DNA from: Bacteroidota bacterium
Lineage (GTDB): Bacteria > Bacteroidota > Bacteroidia > Bacteroidales > JAAUTT01
DNA: 38,632 bases
Direction of reading: 5' to 3'
Assembly: GCA_021779665.1 (NCBI GenBank)
Contig: JAJYAG010000010.1
Coordinates: 15,499-54,130 of the forward strand
Shown: piece by piece, positions 24,331 through 33,715 of the stretch
Numbering within the stretch: the first letter of the stretch is position 1
Layout of the letters: each line of letters starts with the position of its first letter
Translations under genes and position numbers: made by a program
The notes under the pieces: model-generated
Database searches by the model: none
What the model saw: the letters and a program-made list of their open reading frames with translations, nothing else
What the model was told of the DNA's origin: nothing

Positions 24331-27300
24331 ATGCTTCTGCGATTTCTGAAGATTTTATGTGTATTGTTTCTGTTGGTTTCTGTGTGCAATATTACAGATG
24401 CGCAACAGGCTAAGCTTTGGTATGGAAAAGAGCGGCAGTTACGCTATAAGCCCGATGGTTCCGACTTTGTAATCACCAATGGAAAGCTGCGGTTTAACAG
24501 GGGATTGTATGGGTCGAATACTGCTTTCAGGGTTGAAGCGGGCGATTTGCCTGAGTTTGCCATGTATCTTCCCGGAATGGGAGGCAACCTGAAGTTTGGA
24601 CTGATAGATTCCAACGGATCGAAATGGCTGAATGACGCACAAAATATCACAGCCAGATACCGTCCTGGTTCTATGATTTATTCCATAACCGATCCTGTAC
24701 TTGGTAAAGGCAGTCTTCAGATTACCGTTCTTGCACTTTACGATTTGGAAGGCATGATTGTAAAGTTCAATCCGGTTGATGTTCCTTCAAACGTACAGCT
24801 TTTCTGGGCCTTTGGTGGGGTTACGGGTAAAAAATTCTCCCGCGATGGCGACCTGGGCGCCGATCCGGAGTCGTCTTTCTACCTGAAGCCTGAGTATTGC
24901 AAGGATAATGAATTTACTATCTCCAAAAACTCCTTCAGGGTTTATTATGGAGTAGCCGACAAAGAAACCAATCAACGAAAATCTGTTGGCGGAATTTTCC
25001 CTCCCGAAGCAAAATTGAAAGTTTCGAATGCAAATCAACAAGCAACACCCTACGATCTTTATAATTCTACGGCAACTCAAAACCCTGTAATATGCGGTGT
25101 TTTGAACTTGTCGAAGCAGCCTTTCTGGATACACATAGGAGTGTCTTCCGGCAACGAAACACAGGAATATTCCCGATTACCGGAACAGTTCTCCATAGCT
25201 GAACTGCAGCGAAAAATGCTTGCCGAAAGGATAAAAATAAGTACCCCCGATCCTTTTATCAACACCGTAGGCGGGGCTTTGAGCGTTGCTGCCGATGCTG
25301 TATGGGAAGATCCATCGTTTCTGCACGGGGCTAATGCATGGCGTATGCGTTTAAACGGATGGCGCGGTGCCTATGCTGCCGATGCCCTTGCCTGGCACGA
25401 TCGCGCCAAAATGCATTTTTCGGAATATGTCAAGGCACAGTATCTGGAACCTGCTTCCGGACCCAATGTTCCCGATCCGAAAACCAATCTTGCCCGTCAG
25501 GAGGAAAAAGCCGGCAACTCAATTTTTACAGAAGGCTACATTAGCCGTAATCCCGGAAAGATATCGCCCCCGCATCATTACGACATGAACCTTGTGTTTT
25601 TCGACCAGTTGCTGCGGCATGTTGACTGGACCGGCGATACAGCATTTCTGCGCGAAATGTGGCCGGCAGTAAAGCGTCACCTTGCATGGGAAAAGCGGTG
25701 CTTCGACGGTAACAACGATGGTTTGTACGATGCTTATTGCTGTATCTGGGCGAGCGATGCCCTGCAGTACAGCGGTGGCGGGGTTGCACACTCCTCGGCC
25801 TACAACTTCTTTGCAAATAAAAAGGCGGCTTTGCTTGCCGAAATTCTTGGTGAAGACCCCAAGCCTTATCACGATGAAGCTTTTCGGATCCTCCAGGCTA
25901 TGGATAAGAACCTGTGGCTGGCCGATAAGGGCTGGTTTGCAGAGTACAAGGATTTACTGGGTTCGCAAAAAGTTCATCCTGCGGCAGCATTGTGGACCGT
26001 TTATCATACAATCGATTCAGAGGTAACTGATCCTTTTCAGTCGTACCAGATGCTGCGGTATGTGGATACGCAGATTCCTCACATTCCGGTTACAGCAACA
26101 GGTTTAAAGGGCGAATATTATATGCTTTCCACCACCAATTGGCAGCCTTACGCCTGGTCGATCAACAATGTGGCTTCGGGCGAAGTTTTTCATACTGCAC
26201 TGGCCTATTGGCAGGCTGGCAGAAACGATGAAGCTTTCCGTATTCTCAAAAGCTCGTTGCTCGATTATTTATACATGGGGAGCAGTCCCGGAAATATCGG
26301 ACAACTCTCGTTTTACGATCCTTTCCGGGGTGAATTGTACCGCGATTTTGCCGATGGCATTGGCATCTTAAGCCGTGCACTTACGGAAGGACTGTTCGGA
26401 ATTCGTCCTGATAAAATGAACAATCGTTTGTTCGTTGTTCCGGGATTTCCGTCCGACTGGGACTCTGCATCGCTTTCAACTCCCGATATTGCTTTTAAGT
26501 TCCATAGGAATAAGTTTGTGGATAATTATTCCGTCAGAAGCGGGTATTTCAAAAATCAGAAACTGTTGCTAAGAGTCAAAGCCCGCCAGGTAAAGGTGAA
26601 GGCGGTAACATTGAATGGTAAACCTGCGAAGTGGTCGGTGCTTAAGAATGCTGTGGATGTTCCTTCAATTGAGATACAATGTGATCCTTCACAGCAATAT
26701 GAGATAAAAATTGAATGGATGGGCGGAAATCCCGAAAAAGTTACCATTCCTTCATTTGTTGCTAAAGGCGAAAATGTCCGGTTGAAGTCGGAACAAGCAG
26801 AAATTGTTGAATTACTGGATCCGCAAAATATTCTTGAACGCCAAAGTTTATCCTCCAAAACTTTGAGTGCTTTCATTACTGGAGTTACTGGACACCGGAC
26901 AGCCTTCTTAAAACTGCGTCAGGGGCAGATGGAATGGCTACAGCCGTTGGATGTTGAGGTACGTCCGGGAGTGGAGATCCTGCCGGTTCAACAAAATTCA
27001 AAAGAAGGCCTATCTTTTATGATCAGGAATAATTTGGCACATTCGATTGATGGAACTGTTAAGCTGAATGGTTTTTCAAAATCCATTCGAGTGGAAGCAA
27101 AATCGCAATCGGCGGAAATTAAAGTCACGTCCGAGTTTTTGGTTCCGGGAAGCAATAAAGTTTCGGTTATCGCAAACAACCAGGAATATTTCCAGAACCT
27201 GGTAAACTGGCAAATTAGTTCCCAAAAGCGGGATGCTTACGAGACCATCAGTTTATTATCCAGTTTTAACGATCGGGTAACAAACATCTTCAAAAATCAA

Positions 27301-27951
27301 TACCTGTCGCCCCGCTCTCCATATCCGACACTTGCAATTCCTACGCAGGGAATTGGCGACTGGTGCTCCTTTAAGGAGACCGAAGATATTGACGATTCGG
27401 GATTACGGGCTAAAGCAGGTTCAGCCAATCGGATTACCATACCTCAGGGTATTCCCTTTGCAACGCCGGGCTCAGCAGGTACGAATAACATTGTATTTAC
27501 CTCCCAATGGGATAATTACCCCAAGGAGGCTACGGTTAATCTCTCCGGAAAGGGGGCGCACATCTATCTTTTGATGGCAGGTTCCACACACCACATGCAG
27601 AGCCAGTTCGATCAGGGTGAAGTTCGTGTAAATTATACCGACGGAACTTCGGAAGTGCTTACTTTGCGCAATCCGGATAACTGGTGGCCTATTGAGCAGG
27701 ATTATTACGAAGATGGTTTTGCTTTCAGGGCAGGAACACATCCCGTGCGCATTCACCTCAAAACAGGCGAAGCAACTACCGATAGTTATCCGGTTCTCAA
27801 TAAAAACAAAACAAACAAAATTGAGGGTGGCGCTGCAACCGTGCTCGATTTGCCGCTCGATCCCTCAAAAGAATTAAATTCTTTAACCCTTAAAACTTTT
27901 GCCAACGATGTGGTAATTGGTTTAATGGCAATAACGGTAAGTCGTTTGTAG
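24331..27951 (+). CDS. DUF4450-type protein with (alpha/alpha)6-barrel glycosidase-like domain
   Basis: This 1206-aa exported protein (signal peptide MLLRFLKILCVLFLLVSVCN) starts 3 bp after the GH2 stop. The N-terminal beta-rich region (about 25-290) recalls DUF4450. The central part (about 310-720) looks like a six-hairpin glycosidase: VWEDPSFLHGANAWRMRLNG, HHYDMNLVFFDQLLRHVDWT, AYCCIWASDALQYSGGGVAH, STTNWQPYAWSINNVASGEV, then a GH78/GH95-like C-terminal cap (ALTEGLFGIRPDKMNNRLFV). A further beta-sandwich region (about 740-1206) ends the protein. I know of no activity that can be assigned with confidence. Its coupling to GH2 and location between susCD and CE12/PL11 suggest an exo-acting enzyme on an RG-I side chain. 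The gene is intact and of full length. Confidence 0.8.
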   Translation: MLLRFLKILCVLFLLVSVCNITDAQQAKLWYGKERQLRYKPDGSDFVITNGKLRFNRGLYGSNTAFRVEAGDLPEFAMYLPGMGGNLKFGLIDSNGSKWLNDAQNITARYRPGSMIYSITDPVLGKGSLQITVLALYDLEGMIVKFNPVDVPSNVQLFWAFGGVTGKKFSRDGDLGADPESSFYLKPEYCKDNEFTISKNSFRVYYGVADKETNQRKSVGGIFPPEAKLKVSNANQQATPYDLYNSTATQNPVICGVLNLSKQPFWIHIGVSSGNETQEYSRLPEQFSIAELQRKMLAERIKISTPDPFINTVGGALSVAADAVWEDPSFLHGANAWRMRLNGWRGAYAADALAWHDRAKMHFSEYVKAQYLEPASGPNVPDPKTNLARQEEKAGNSIFTEGYISRNPGKISPPHHYDMNLVFFDQLLRHVDWTGDTAFLREMWPAVKRHLAWEKRCFDGNNDGLYDAYCCIWASDALQYSGGGVAHSSAYNFFANKKAALLAEILGEDPKPYHDEAFRILQAMDKNLWLADKGWFAEYKDLLGSQKVHPAAALWTVYHTIDSEVTDPFQSYQMLRYVDTQIPHIPVTATGLKGEYYMLSTTNWQPYAWSINNVASGEVFHTALAYWQAGRNDEAFRILKSSLLDYLYMGSSPGNIGQLSFYDPFRGELYRDFADGIGILSRALTEGLFGIRPDKMNNRLFVVPGFPSDWDSASLSTPDIAFKFHRNKFVDNYSVRSGYFKNQKLLLRVKARQVKVKAVTLNGKPAKWSVLKNAVDVPSIEIQCDPSQQYEIKIEWMGGNPEKVTIPSFVAKGENVRLKSEQAEIVELLDPQNILERQSLSSKTLSAFITGVTGHRTAFLKLRQGQMEWLQPLDVEVRPGVEILPVQQNSKEGLSFMIRNNLAHSIDGTVKLNGFSKSIRVEAKSQSAEIKVTSEFLVPGSNKVSVIANNQEYFQNLVNWQISSQKRDAYETISLLSSFNDRVTNIFKNQYLSPRSPYPTLAIPTQGIGDWCSFKETEDIDDSGLRAKAGSANRITIPQGIPFATPGSAGTNNIVFTSQWDNYPKEATVNLSGKGAHIYLLMAGSTHHMQSQFDQGEVRVNYTDGTSEVLTLRNPDNWWPIEQDYYEDGFAFRAGTHPVRIHLKTGEATTDSYPVLNKNKTNKIEGGAATVLDLPLDPSKELNSLTLKTFANDVVIGLMAITVSRL

Positions 27952-27982
27952 TCGTAAGTCGTAGGTCGTAAGTCGTAAGTAA
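27946..27982 (+). repeat. Short 7-bp tandem repeat
   Basis: Four to five copies of a 7-bp unit (GTCGTAA / GTCGTAG) begin at the stop codon of the DUF4450 gene, the first copy overlapping it, and fade into AAGTAAGTAA. It probably arose by slippage. Confidence 0.7.
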
Positions 27983-28027
27983 GTAACACTTGGGAAATGA
28001 GTGTAAGGCATTGATGACAGACTTGTA

Positions 28028-28087
28028 TTAAGCGCCGTAGGTGCGATATATTTGTAGCCCTGGGAGTAGCGAAGCGGAACCCAGGGA
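28028..28087 (+). repeat. Dispersed extragenic repeat with hairpin
   Basis: The sequence starting AAGCGCCGTAGGTGCGATAT, followed by a TTTGTAGCC segment and the stem CCCTGGG (28058-28064) / CCCAGGG (28080-28086), looks like a dispersed extragenic element that recurs in Bacteroidota genomes (recognised from memory, not searched). It includes a perfect TATATTTG at 28047-28054, so it may bring a promoter to the CE12/PL11 pair 150 bp downstream. The rest of the 249-bp gap (27952-28200) shows only weak hairpins. Confidence 0.5.
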
Positions 28088-28200
28088 GTTGAATTTCAGC
28101 CGGTTTTTCGGCGGCGTGCAAATCGGTTGAGAAAAGTGGTTATCTCTACATCGCCGCAATAGATAAGATTAAACGAAAGAACTACAGGATTATACATTAT

Positions 28201-29010
28201 ATGATTAAAACAAAAATGAAACAAACTTTAATTTTATTCGCAGCTGCAGTTTTATTGCTGGCTTTCAAAGGCGATAAACCCCGGACGGCTCTTTACATTG
28301 TTGGTGATTCCACCGTGAAAAACGGTCGTGGCGATGGAGCTGGCGGACTGCGTGGATGGGGCGAGAAGCTGGTGTTTTATTTCGATTCCACAAAAATTAA
28401 CGTTGAAAATCATGCGCTGGGAGGAACCAGCAGCCGTACTTTTCAGACGCGGGGATTATGGGACGCCGTTTTACAAAAGATCAAAAAAGGCGATTATGTG
28501 CTGATGCAGTTCGGGCATAACGATGGCGGGGCTTTGAACGACAGCAGCCGTGCCCGTGGAACTATCAGGGGTATTGTCGGGGACTCGGTCGAAATCGACA
28601 ATATTCTCACCAAAAAACATGAAGTGGTTCACAGTTATGGCTGGTATATGCGGAAAATGGTGCGCGAAACCAAGGCCAAAGGCGGAATTCCGGTTATTGT
28701 AACCCCTATTCCCCGTAACGACTGGAAAGACGGCAAAATCATCCGTACCCCGGACAGCTATCCTGATTGGGCGAAGGAAATCGCCCGACAGGAAAACATC
28801 CAGTACATCGACATGAATAAAATATTGGCCGAAAAACTCGACACTTATGGCGAGGACCAGGTAATCGAGAAATATTTTTTCAAACGCGATCATACCCATC
28901 CCACCGAGGAGGGAGCAAAACTAATTGCCGCGTTAATGGCGCAGGAGATAAAAGCGCTGCCGCAGTGCAAGCTGAAACGGTATCTGGTAAAAAATCCCAC
29001 GATTAAATAG
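28201..29010 (+). CDS. Rhamnogalacturonan acetylesterase (SGNH hydrolase, CE12)
   Basis: This 269-aa exported SGNH-fold esterase removes acetyl groups from the galacturonic acid residues of RG-I, opening the backbone to the lyase. Block I is YIVGDSTVKNG with nucleophile Ser37; the oxyanion-hole block III is FGHND with Asn107; block V is DHTHP with Asp230 and His233. The family signature GALRGWGE-like segment (GLRGWGEKL) and NHALGGTSSRTF are present. The ATG at 28216 would give a tidier signal peptide (MKQTLILFAAAVLLLAF) and is a plausible alternative start. The PL11 lyase follows five bases after the stop, so the two enzymes that work on the same backbone are made together. Confidence 0.92.
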   Translation: MIKTKMKQTLILFAAAVLLLAFKGDKPRTALYIVGDSTVKNGRGDGAGGLRGWGEKLVFYFDSTKINVENHALGGTSSRTFQTRGLWDAVLQKIKKGDYVLMQFGHNDGGALNDSSRARGTIRGIVGDSVEIDNILTKKHEVVHSYGWYMRKMVRETKAKGGIPVIVTPIPRNDWKDGKIIRTPDSYPDWAKEIARQENIQYIDMNKILAEKLDTYGEDQVIEKYFFKRDHTHPTEEGAKLIAALMAQEIKALPQCKLKRYLVKNPTIK

Positions 29011-29015
29011 TGATT

Positions 29016-30920
29016 ATGAAAACGGTCAAAAACATTGCCTTAGTCTTTCTTTTCATGATTTGCACAGCACCCGGAGTGTTGGCGCAACGACAAATGGAAT
29101 TCTTGTCGCGCGGGTTGGTGGCAGTGCAGGCTGGTCGCGACAGTGTTTTTCTGAGCTGGCGGTTGCTGAATTCCGATGCTGAAAATATTGCTTTTGATGT
29201 TTATCGCCAGACAGGAAATGGCAAGTCTGTAAAAATCAATAAAAAACCGCTTACGAAAGCTACATCGTTGATGGATGTTGCGCCGCTTGAAAACGGGAAC
29301 TACACTTATCGTGTGAAACCGGTGAAAGGAGGAGAAGAGGATACATTTGTATTTGTGAAAAAGGCTGAAGGAAATCCCTGGTTCACCATCAACCTGCAAA
29401 CTCCCGATAAATATTCTCCCGGCGACATTGCTCCCGGCGATCTTGATGGAGATGGCGATTATGAACTTGTGGTTCACATGAATGGCATGGGCCACGATAA
29501 CAGTCACCGCGGCATGACCGACCCGCCCATTTTTCACGCCTATAAAATGGATGGAACGCTTTTGTGGAGCATCAACCTGGGTAGGAATATCAGAGAAGGA
29601 GCACATTATACACAATTTCTGGTGTACGATTTCGATGGCGATGGTCGTGCCGAGGTGGTGATGAAAACCGCCGACGGAACCCGTGATGGGAAAGGCATCG
29701 TTATTGGCGACTCCACAGCCGATCATCGGAATGTCGATGGTCACGTTGTGCGTGGTCCTGAGTTTTTGACGGTATTCGACGGGCTCACAGGAGCGGCTTT
29801 GTCAACAGGGAAATACTGGCCGCCGCGTCATCCGGTAAACGAAAATCCTACTCCTGAGGAAATGAAACAAATATGGGGCGACGGCAATGCAAACCGCTCC
29901 GAAAGATATCTGGCATGTGTGGCTTATCTGGATGGAAAGCGTCCTTCGATTGTGATGTGCCGCGGATATTACACAAGAGCTGCACTGGCAGCCTGGGACT
30001 GGCGCGATGGAAAACTCACCCAGCGCTGGCTGTTCGACAGCGACGACCCTGCAACCGACAACCGTGCCTACAGAGGTCAGGGTAACCACAACCTGAGCGT
30101 AGGCGATGTGGATGGCGATGGCTGTGATGAAATTATGTACGGAGCCGCTGCCATTGACAACGACGGCAAAGGCCTTTATTCAACAGGCCTCGGGCATGCC
30201 GATGCCATGCATCTTTCAGATCTGGATCCAAACCATCCCGGATTGGAAGTTTTCAATATACAGGAACGCTTTGGCGATGCAGGACTTAACTTCCGTGATG
30301 CCAAAACCGGCGAAATACTCTGGAAGGTGGCTTCAGTTAAAGCTGACGAGGAAGGTGGCGACAAAGGCGAAGGTCCCGGACGTGGCGTGGTGTTTAATGT
30401 CGATCCCCGGTATCCCGGTAACGAATGCTGGGTCTTTGGCGCTGCCCTCAAAGGGATGTGGAATGCTCAGGGCAAAAAGATCTCGGAAACGACTCCCAAT
30501 ACCTGCAATTTTGCTGTATGGTGGGATGGCGACCTGCTCCGCGAGCTGCTCGATAAAAACATGGTGATGAAATGGGACTGGGAAGCTCAAAAAACAGCTC
30601 CTCTCATGATTGCCGAAGGATGCACGAGCAACAACGGTACCAAATCAACTCCGGGATTAAGTGCCGATTTGTTTGGCGACTGGCGCGAAGAGGTGGTTTT
30701 TCGCACGATTGATAATAAAGCTTTGCGGATTTACACAACAACCATTCCTACGGAGTACCGGTTTGTTACCCTGATGCACGATCCTGTTTATCGCTTAAGT
30801 GTGGCCTGGCAGAACGTAGCCTATAATCAGCCACCTCATCCGGGTTTTTATATTGGCAAAGAAATGGCTAAATTGCCAAAACCTGAGCTGAAACTGGTGA
30901 AAGGGAGTGCTAAAAAGTAA
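29016..30920 (+). CDS. PL11 rhamnogalacturonan endolyase
   Basis: This 634-aa exported lyase (signal peptide MKTVKNIALVFLFMICTAPG, cleavage near LAQRQ) cuts RG-I between rhamnose and galacturonic acid by beta-elimination, leaving unsaturated uronic ends for GH105. The start MEFLSRGLVAV, the fibronectin-like N-terminal segment and a calcium-rich beta propeller are seen: GDLDGDGDYELVV, YDFDGDGRAEVVMKTADGT, VGDVDGDGCDEIMYG. The length is normal for the family. The ATG at 29016 was chosen over a GTG at 29010 that overlaps the CE12 stop. This gene, together with CE12 and two GH105 genes, is the main reason for calling the locus an RG-I PUL. Confidence 0.94.
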   Translation: MKTVKNIALVFLFMICTAPGVLAQRQMEFLSRGLVAVQAGRDSVFLSWRLLNSDAENIAFDVYRQTGNGKSVKINKKPLTKATSLMDVAPLENGNYTYRVKPVKGGEEDTFVFVKKAEGNPWFTINLQTPDKYSPGDIAPGDLDGDGDYELVVHMNGMGHDNSHRGMTDPPIFHAYKMDGTLLWSINLGRNIREGAHYTQFLVYDFDGDGRAEVVMKTADGTRDGKGIVIGDSTADHRNVDGHVVRGPEFLTVFDGLTGAALSTGKYWPPRHPVNENPTPEEMKQIWGDGNANRSERYLACVAYLDGKRPSIVMCRGYYTRAALAAWDWRDGKLTQRWLFDSDDPATDNRAYRGQGNHNLSVGDVDGDGCDEIMYGAAAIDNDGKGLYSTGLGHADAMHLSDLDPNHPGLEVFNIQERFGDAGLNFRDAKTGEILWKVASVKADEEGGDKGEGPGRGVVFNVDPRYPGNECWVFGAALKGMWNAQGKKISETTPNTCNFAVWWDGDLLRELLDKNMVMKWDWEAQKTAPLMIAEGCTSNNGTKSTPGLSADLFGDWREEVVFRTIDNKALRIYTTTIPTEYRFVTLMHDPVYRLSVAWQNVAYNQPPHPGFYIGKEMAKLPKPELKLVKGSAKK

Positions 30921-30929
30921 ATGTAACAG

Positions 30930-31054
30930 GCCCTCACCCTAAATCCCTCTCCCAAAAGAGAGGGACTTTGAGGAAGAGACAGAATTTTAGAATTAACGCA
31001 TAAGCTCAAAAGTGGAACTCCCTTCTCCTGTCGGAGAAGGGCAGGGATGAGGGC
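30930..31054. repeat. REP-doublet-like palindromic element 1
   Basis: Two inverted units make up most of the PL11-GH105 gap. The left unit starts GCCCTCACCCT and has hairpin TCCCTCTC (30944-30951)/GAGAGGGA (30958-30965). The right unit has hairpin CCCTTCTCC (31020-31028)/GGAGAAGGG (31033-31041) and ends AGGGATGAGGGC, which pairs with the left end. The same layout occurs at 33716-33881. This fits a mobile REP doublet of the kind spread by RAYT transposases, but no transposase is in the window. Confidence 0.75.
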
Positions 31055-31094
31055 ATTTAATATTTTTTTGAATAACGACTAAACTATTATAAAC

Positions 31095-32432
31095 ATGAAA
31101 GGTAAACTGATTACATTTTTTATCCTGCTTGGGGGGCTTAACCTCCGGGCTCAGAAAGTAAACGACTCCAATTCGCCGCTTCATTTGATGAAGCCTGAAT
31201 ATGACACTCCTTACGGAAAGCCCGAAGTAAAAAGCATTACCGAAGTGCTCGACAGGGTATATAACTGCCTCAATCAGGTTACTCCAACAGTATTGTTAAA
31301 TAAGGATACCCAGCAGGAGATAAGTGATTACTCCAAAATAGACGAGAAAACCATTTTCAAGCCGGGAGATTTCCGCCTGATCAGTTACGAATGGGGTGTT
31401 ACCTATGCCGGGATGTTGCTTGCTTCGGAGTCTACAGGCGATCCAAAATATGCCGCTTATACAAAGAGCAGGTTGAAATTTCTGGCCGACATCCGTCCAT
31501 GGTTTGTGAAGCTCGAAGAAAAAAAGCCCGATGCTAAACATGCTTTGCTAAGAACACTTCATCCGCATGCACTGGACGACTGCGGTGCTGTTTGTGCCGC
31601 TATGATCAAAACCCAGCGTGCGGGCTTCGATGGAGATCTTAACCCTTACATCAAAAGCTTTATCGATTATATCAGCACTAAGGAATTCCGTTTGCCCGAC
31701 GGCACCCTTGCCCGGAACCGTCCTTTGCCCAACGCGATCTGGCTCGACGACCTTTTTATGAGTGTTCCTGCTCTGGCCCAGATGGGTAAACTTACAGGGG
31801 ACAAAAAATACTTCGACGACGCAGTTAAGCAAGTGCTTCAGTTTTCGGAAAGGATGTTCAACTACCAGAAGGGTTTGTTTATGCATGGCTGGATCCAGGG
31901 TATGGACGAGCATCCTCAGTTTCACTGGGCACGTGCCAATGGCTGGGCGGTAATGACAATGGTAGAGCTGCTCGAGGTACTGCCCGAAAATCACCCCGAT
32001 CGCTCAAAAGTGCTTGATATTCTGCGCAAGCATATTCGAGGGTTGGCGAATTATCAATCGGGAAAAGGCTTCTGGCATCAGCTGATTGATCAGAACGACT
32101 CCTACCTCGAAACTTCGGCAACTGCCATCTATACTTATTCGATCGCAAGGGCTATTAACCGTGGTTACGTGGATGCGGCTGTTTATGCTCCAATGGTTTG
32201 TCTGGCCTGGAATGCTGTTGCTACCCAGGTGAACGAAAAAGGCCAGGTGGAAGGGACCTGCGTGGGAACAGGTATGGGCTTCGATCCTGCTTTCTATAAG
32301 TACCGCCCGGTGAATGTATATGCTGCTCACGGCTACGGCCCGGTTCTTCTGGCTGGTGCCGAGATGATACAGCTTGTCAAAAACTTTAAAATTGATATCA
32401 ACGATAGTGCTGTAATTCTGTACAAACAGTAA
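31095..32432 (+). CDS. GH105 unsaturated rhamnogalacturonyl hydrolase (first copy)
   Basis: This 445-aa exported (alpha/alpha)6-barrel enzyme removes the 4,5-unsaturated galacturonic acid left by PL11 by hydration of the double bond. A signal peptide (MKGKLITFFILLGGLNLRAQ) is followed by NAIWLDDLFMSVPALAQMG with Asp218/Asp219 at the catalytic position of the family, FHWARANGWAVMTMVELLE, ETSATAIYTYSIARAINRGY and the C-terminal AAHGYGPVLLAGAEM. It is separated from PL11 by a repeat element. It differs strongly from the second GH105 at 32526 in length and motifs, so the two are unlikely to be redundant and may take different chain lengths or different unsaturated uronic acids. Confidence 0.9.
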   Translation: MKGKLITFFILLGGLNLRAQKVNDSNSPLHLMKPEYDTPYGKPEVKSITEVLDRVYNCLNQVTPTVLLNKDTQQEISDYSKIDEKTIFKPGDFRLISYEWGVTYAGMLLASESTGDPKYAAYTKSRLKFLADIRPWFVKLEEKKPDAKHALLRTLHPHALDDCGAVCAAMIKTQRAGFDGDLNPYIKSFIDYISTKEFRLPDGTLARNRPLPNAIWLDDLFMSVPALAQMGKLTGDKKYFDDAVKQVLQFSERMFNYQKGLFMHGWIQGMDEHPQFHWARANGWAVMTMVELLEVLPENHPDRSKVLDILRKHIRGLANYQSGKGFWHQLIDQNDSYLETSATAIYTYSIARAINRGYVDAAVYAPMVCLAWNAVATQVNEKGQVEGTCVGTGMGFDPAFYKYRPVNVYAAHGYGPVLLAGAEMIQLVKNFKIDINDSAVILYKQ

Positions 32433-32525
32433 AAGTAGGGATATAGGGTTTAGGTATTAGGCTATAGAAATAAATATCCCTGGCATTTACTTTCAAATAG
32501 AAATAACTTAAAAATTAAAACAATT
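32433..32525. repeat. Short AT-rich spacer with imperfect repeats
   Basis: The spacer between the GH105 genes contains a degenerate ATAGGGTTTAGGTATTAGG run enclosed by the inverted pair GGGATAT (32438-32444) and ATATCCC (32474-32480). It may be an extragenic palindrome or slippage-made sequence. Confidence 0.35.
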
Positions 32526-33659
32526 ATGAATTTCAAAAAATTAAACCTCATACTATTAACCATATTTTTGGCTATATATTCCGTCAGCGCCCAGAATTTG
32601 CCTTCGAAAAAGGAAGTGCTGGATCAGATGGTTCTTACCAACGCATATTTCATGAATAAATGGCCCGATCCTGGAGTTTCCATCGTCACCAATAAAACCC
32701 GCCCAAGTAACATCTGGACAAGGGCGGTGTATTATGAAGGGCTGATGGAGCTTTATAAAATAAATAAGGATAAGGCTTATTACGATTATGCCGTTAGATG
32801 GGGCGACTCGCACAAGTGGGGCCTGAATGGCGGCGTACGAACCAGAAATGCCGATAACCATTGCTGCGGACAGACTTACATCGATCTTTACCTGATGGAT
32901 AAAAAGCCCGAATACATTGCCGATATAAAAACCTCGGTCGACTCTATGCTGAAGACCTCGAAAATTGACGACTGGAACTGGATCGATGCTTTTCAGATGG
33001 CCATGCCGGTGTATGCACGTTTAGGGGCGTTGTACAACGATAATCGTTATTACAACCGCATGTTCGAGATGTATAACTATAGCAAAACCGTTCAGGGTGG
33101 AAAAGGCCTGTTTAACCCTGAAGATAACCTCTGGTGGCGCGATAAGGATTTTGTAGCTCCCTATAAAGAACCCAACGGACAGGATTGTTACTGGTCGCGC
33201 GGCAACGGATGGGTGGTAGCTGCCATGGTACGTGTGCTCGAAGTGATGCCTAAAAATGCACCTCATCGCAAGGAATACCAGAAAATGCTTGTGAAGATGC
33301 TTGAAGCACTTGTCCCCATCCAGCGTACCGATGGCTTCTGGAATGCAAGTCTGCACGACCCCAACAACTTTGGCGGTAAAGAAACCTCAGGAACTGCTCT
33401 TTTTGTTTATGGAATGGCCTGGGGAATTAATAATGGAATTATCAGCAGCAAAAAATATATGCCTGTTATTGAAAAAGCCTGGAATGCCATGGCCAAAGAA
33501 GCAGTGCATTCAAACGGATTTTTAGGATATGTACAGGGAACTGGTAAACAACCATCGGAGGGCCAACCGGTGACTTACGATCATGCTCCTGACTTTGAGG
33601 ATTATGGATTGGGTTGCTTTCTGCTTGCAGGCAGTGAAGTATATAAACTGGCAAAATAG
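32526..33659 (+). CDS. GH105 unsaturated uronyl hydrolase (second, divergent copy)
   Basis: This 377-aa exported enzyme (signal peptide MNFKKLNLILLTIFLAIYSV, cleavage near SAQN) is of the usual GH105/GH88 length. Motifs: WPDPGVSIVTNKTRPSNIWT, NHCCGQTYIDLYL, the catalytic-type DWNWIDAFQMAMPVYARLG with Asp154, WSRGNGWVVAAMVRVLE, and ETSGTALFVYGMAWGINNGI. It should act in the periplasm on unsaturated oligosaccharides. Palindromic repeats stand on both sides of the GH105 pair, at 30930-31054 and 33716-33881. Confidence 0.9.
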   Translation: MNFKKLNLILLTIFLAIYSVSAQNLPSKKEVLDQMVLTNAYFMNKWPDPGVSIVTNKTRPSNIWTRAVYYEGLMELYKINKDKAYYDYAVRWGDSHKWGLNGGVRTRNADNHCCGQTYIDLYLMDKKPEYIADIKTSVDSMLKTSKIDDWNWIDAFQMAMPVYARLGALYNDNRYYNRMFEMYNYSKTVQGGKGLFNPEDNLWWRDKDFVAPYKEPNGQDCYWSRGNGWVVAAMVRVLEVMPKNAPHRKEYQKMLVKMLEALVPIQRTDGFWNASLHDPNNFGGKETSGTALFVYGMAWGINNGIISSKKYMPVIEKAWNAMAKEAVHSNGFLGYVQGTGKQPSEGQPVTYDHAPDFEDYGLGCFLLAGSEVYKLAK

Positions 33660-33715
33660 GAAGAGCAGTCCTCAGATCTCAGACGACAGTGATCAGACAG
33701 AAACTCTTAGGAACA

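Noticed and set aside
29040-29744. 234-codon minus-strand ORF opposite PL11
   Set aside because: It lies entirely inside the well-supported PL11 gene, has no signal or domain that is recognisable, and its composition mirrors the coding strand.
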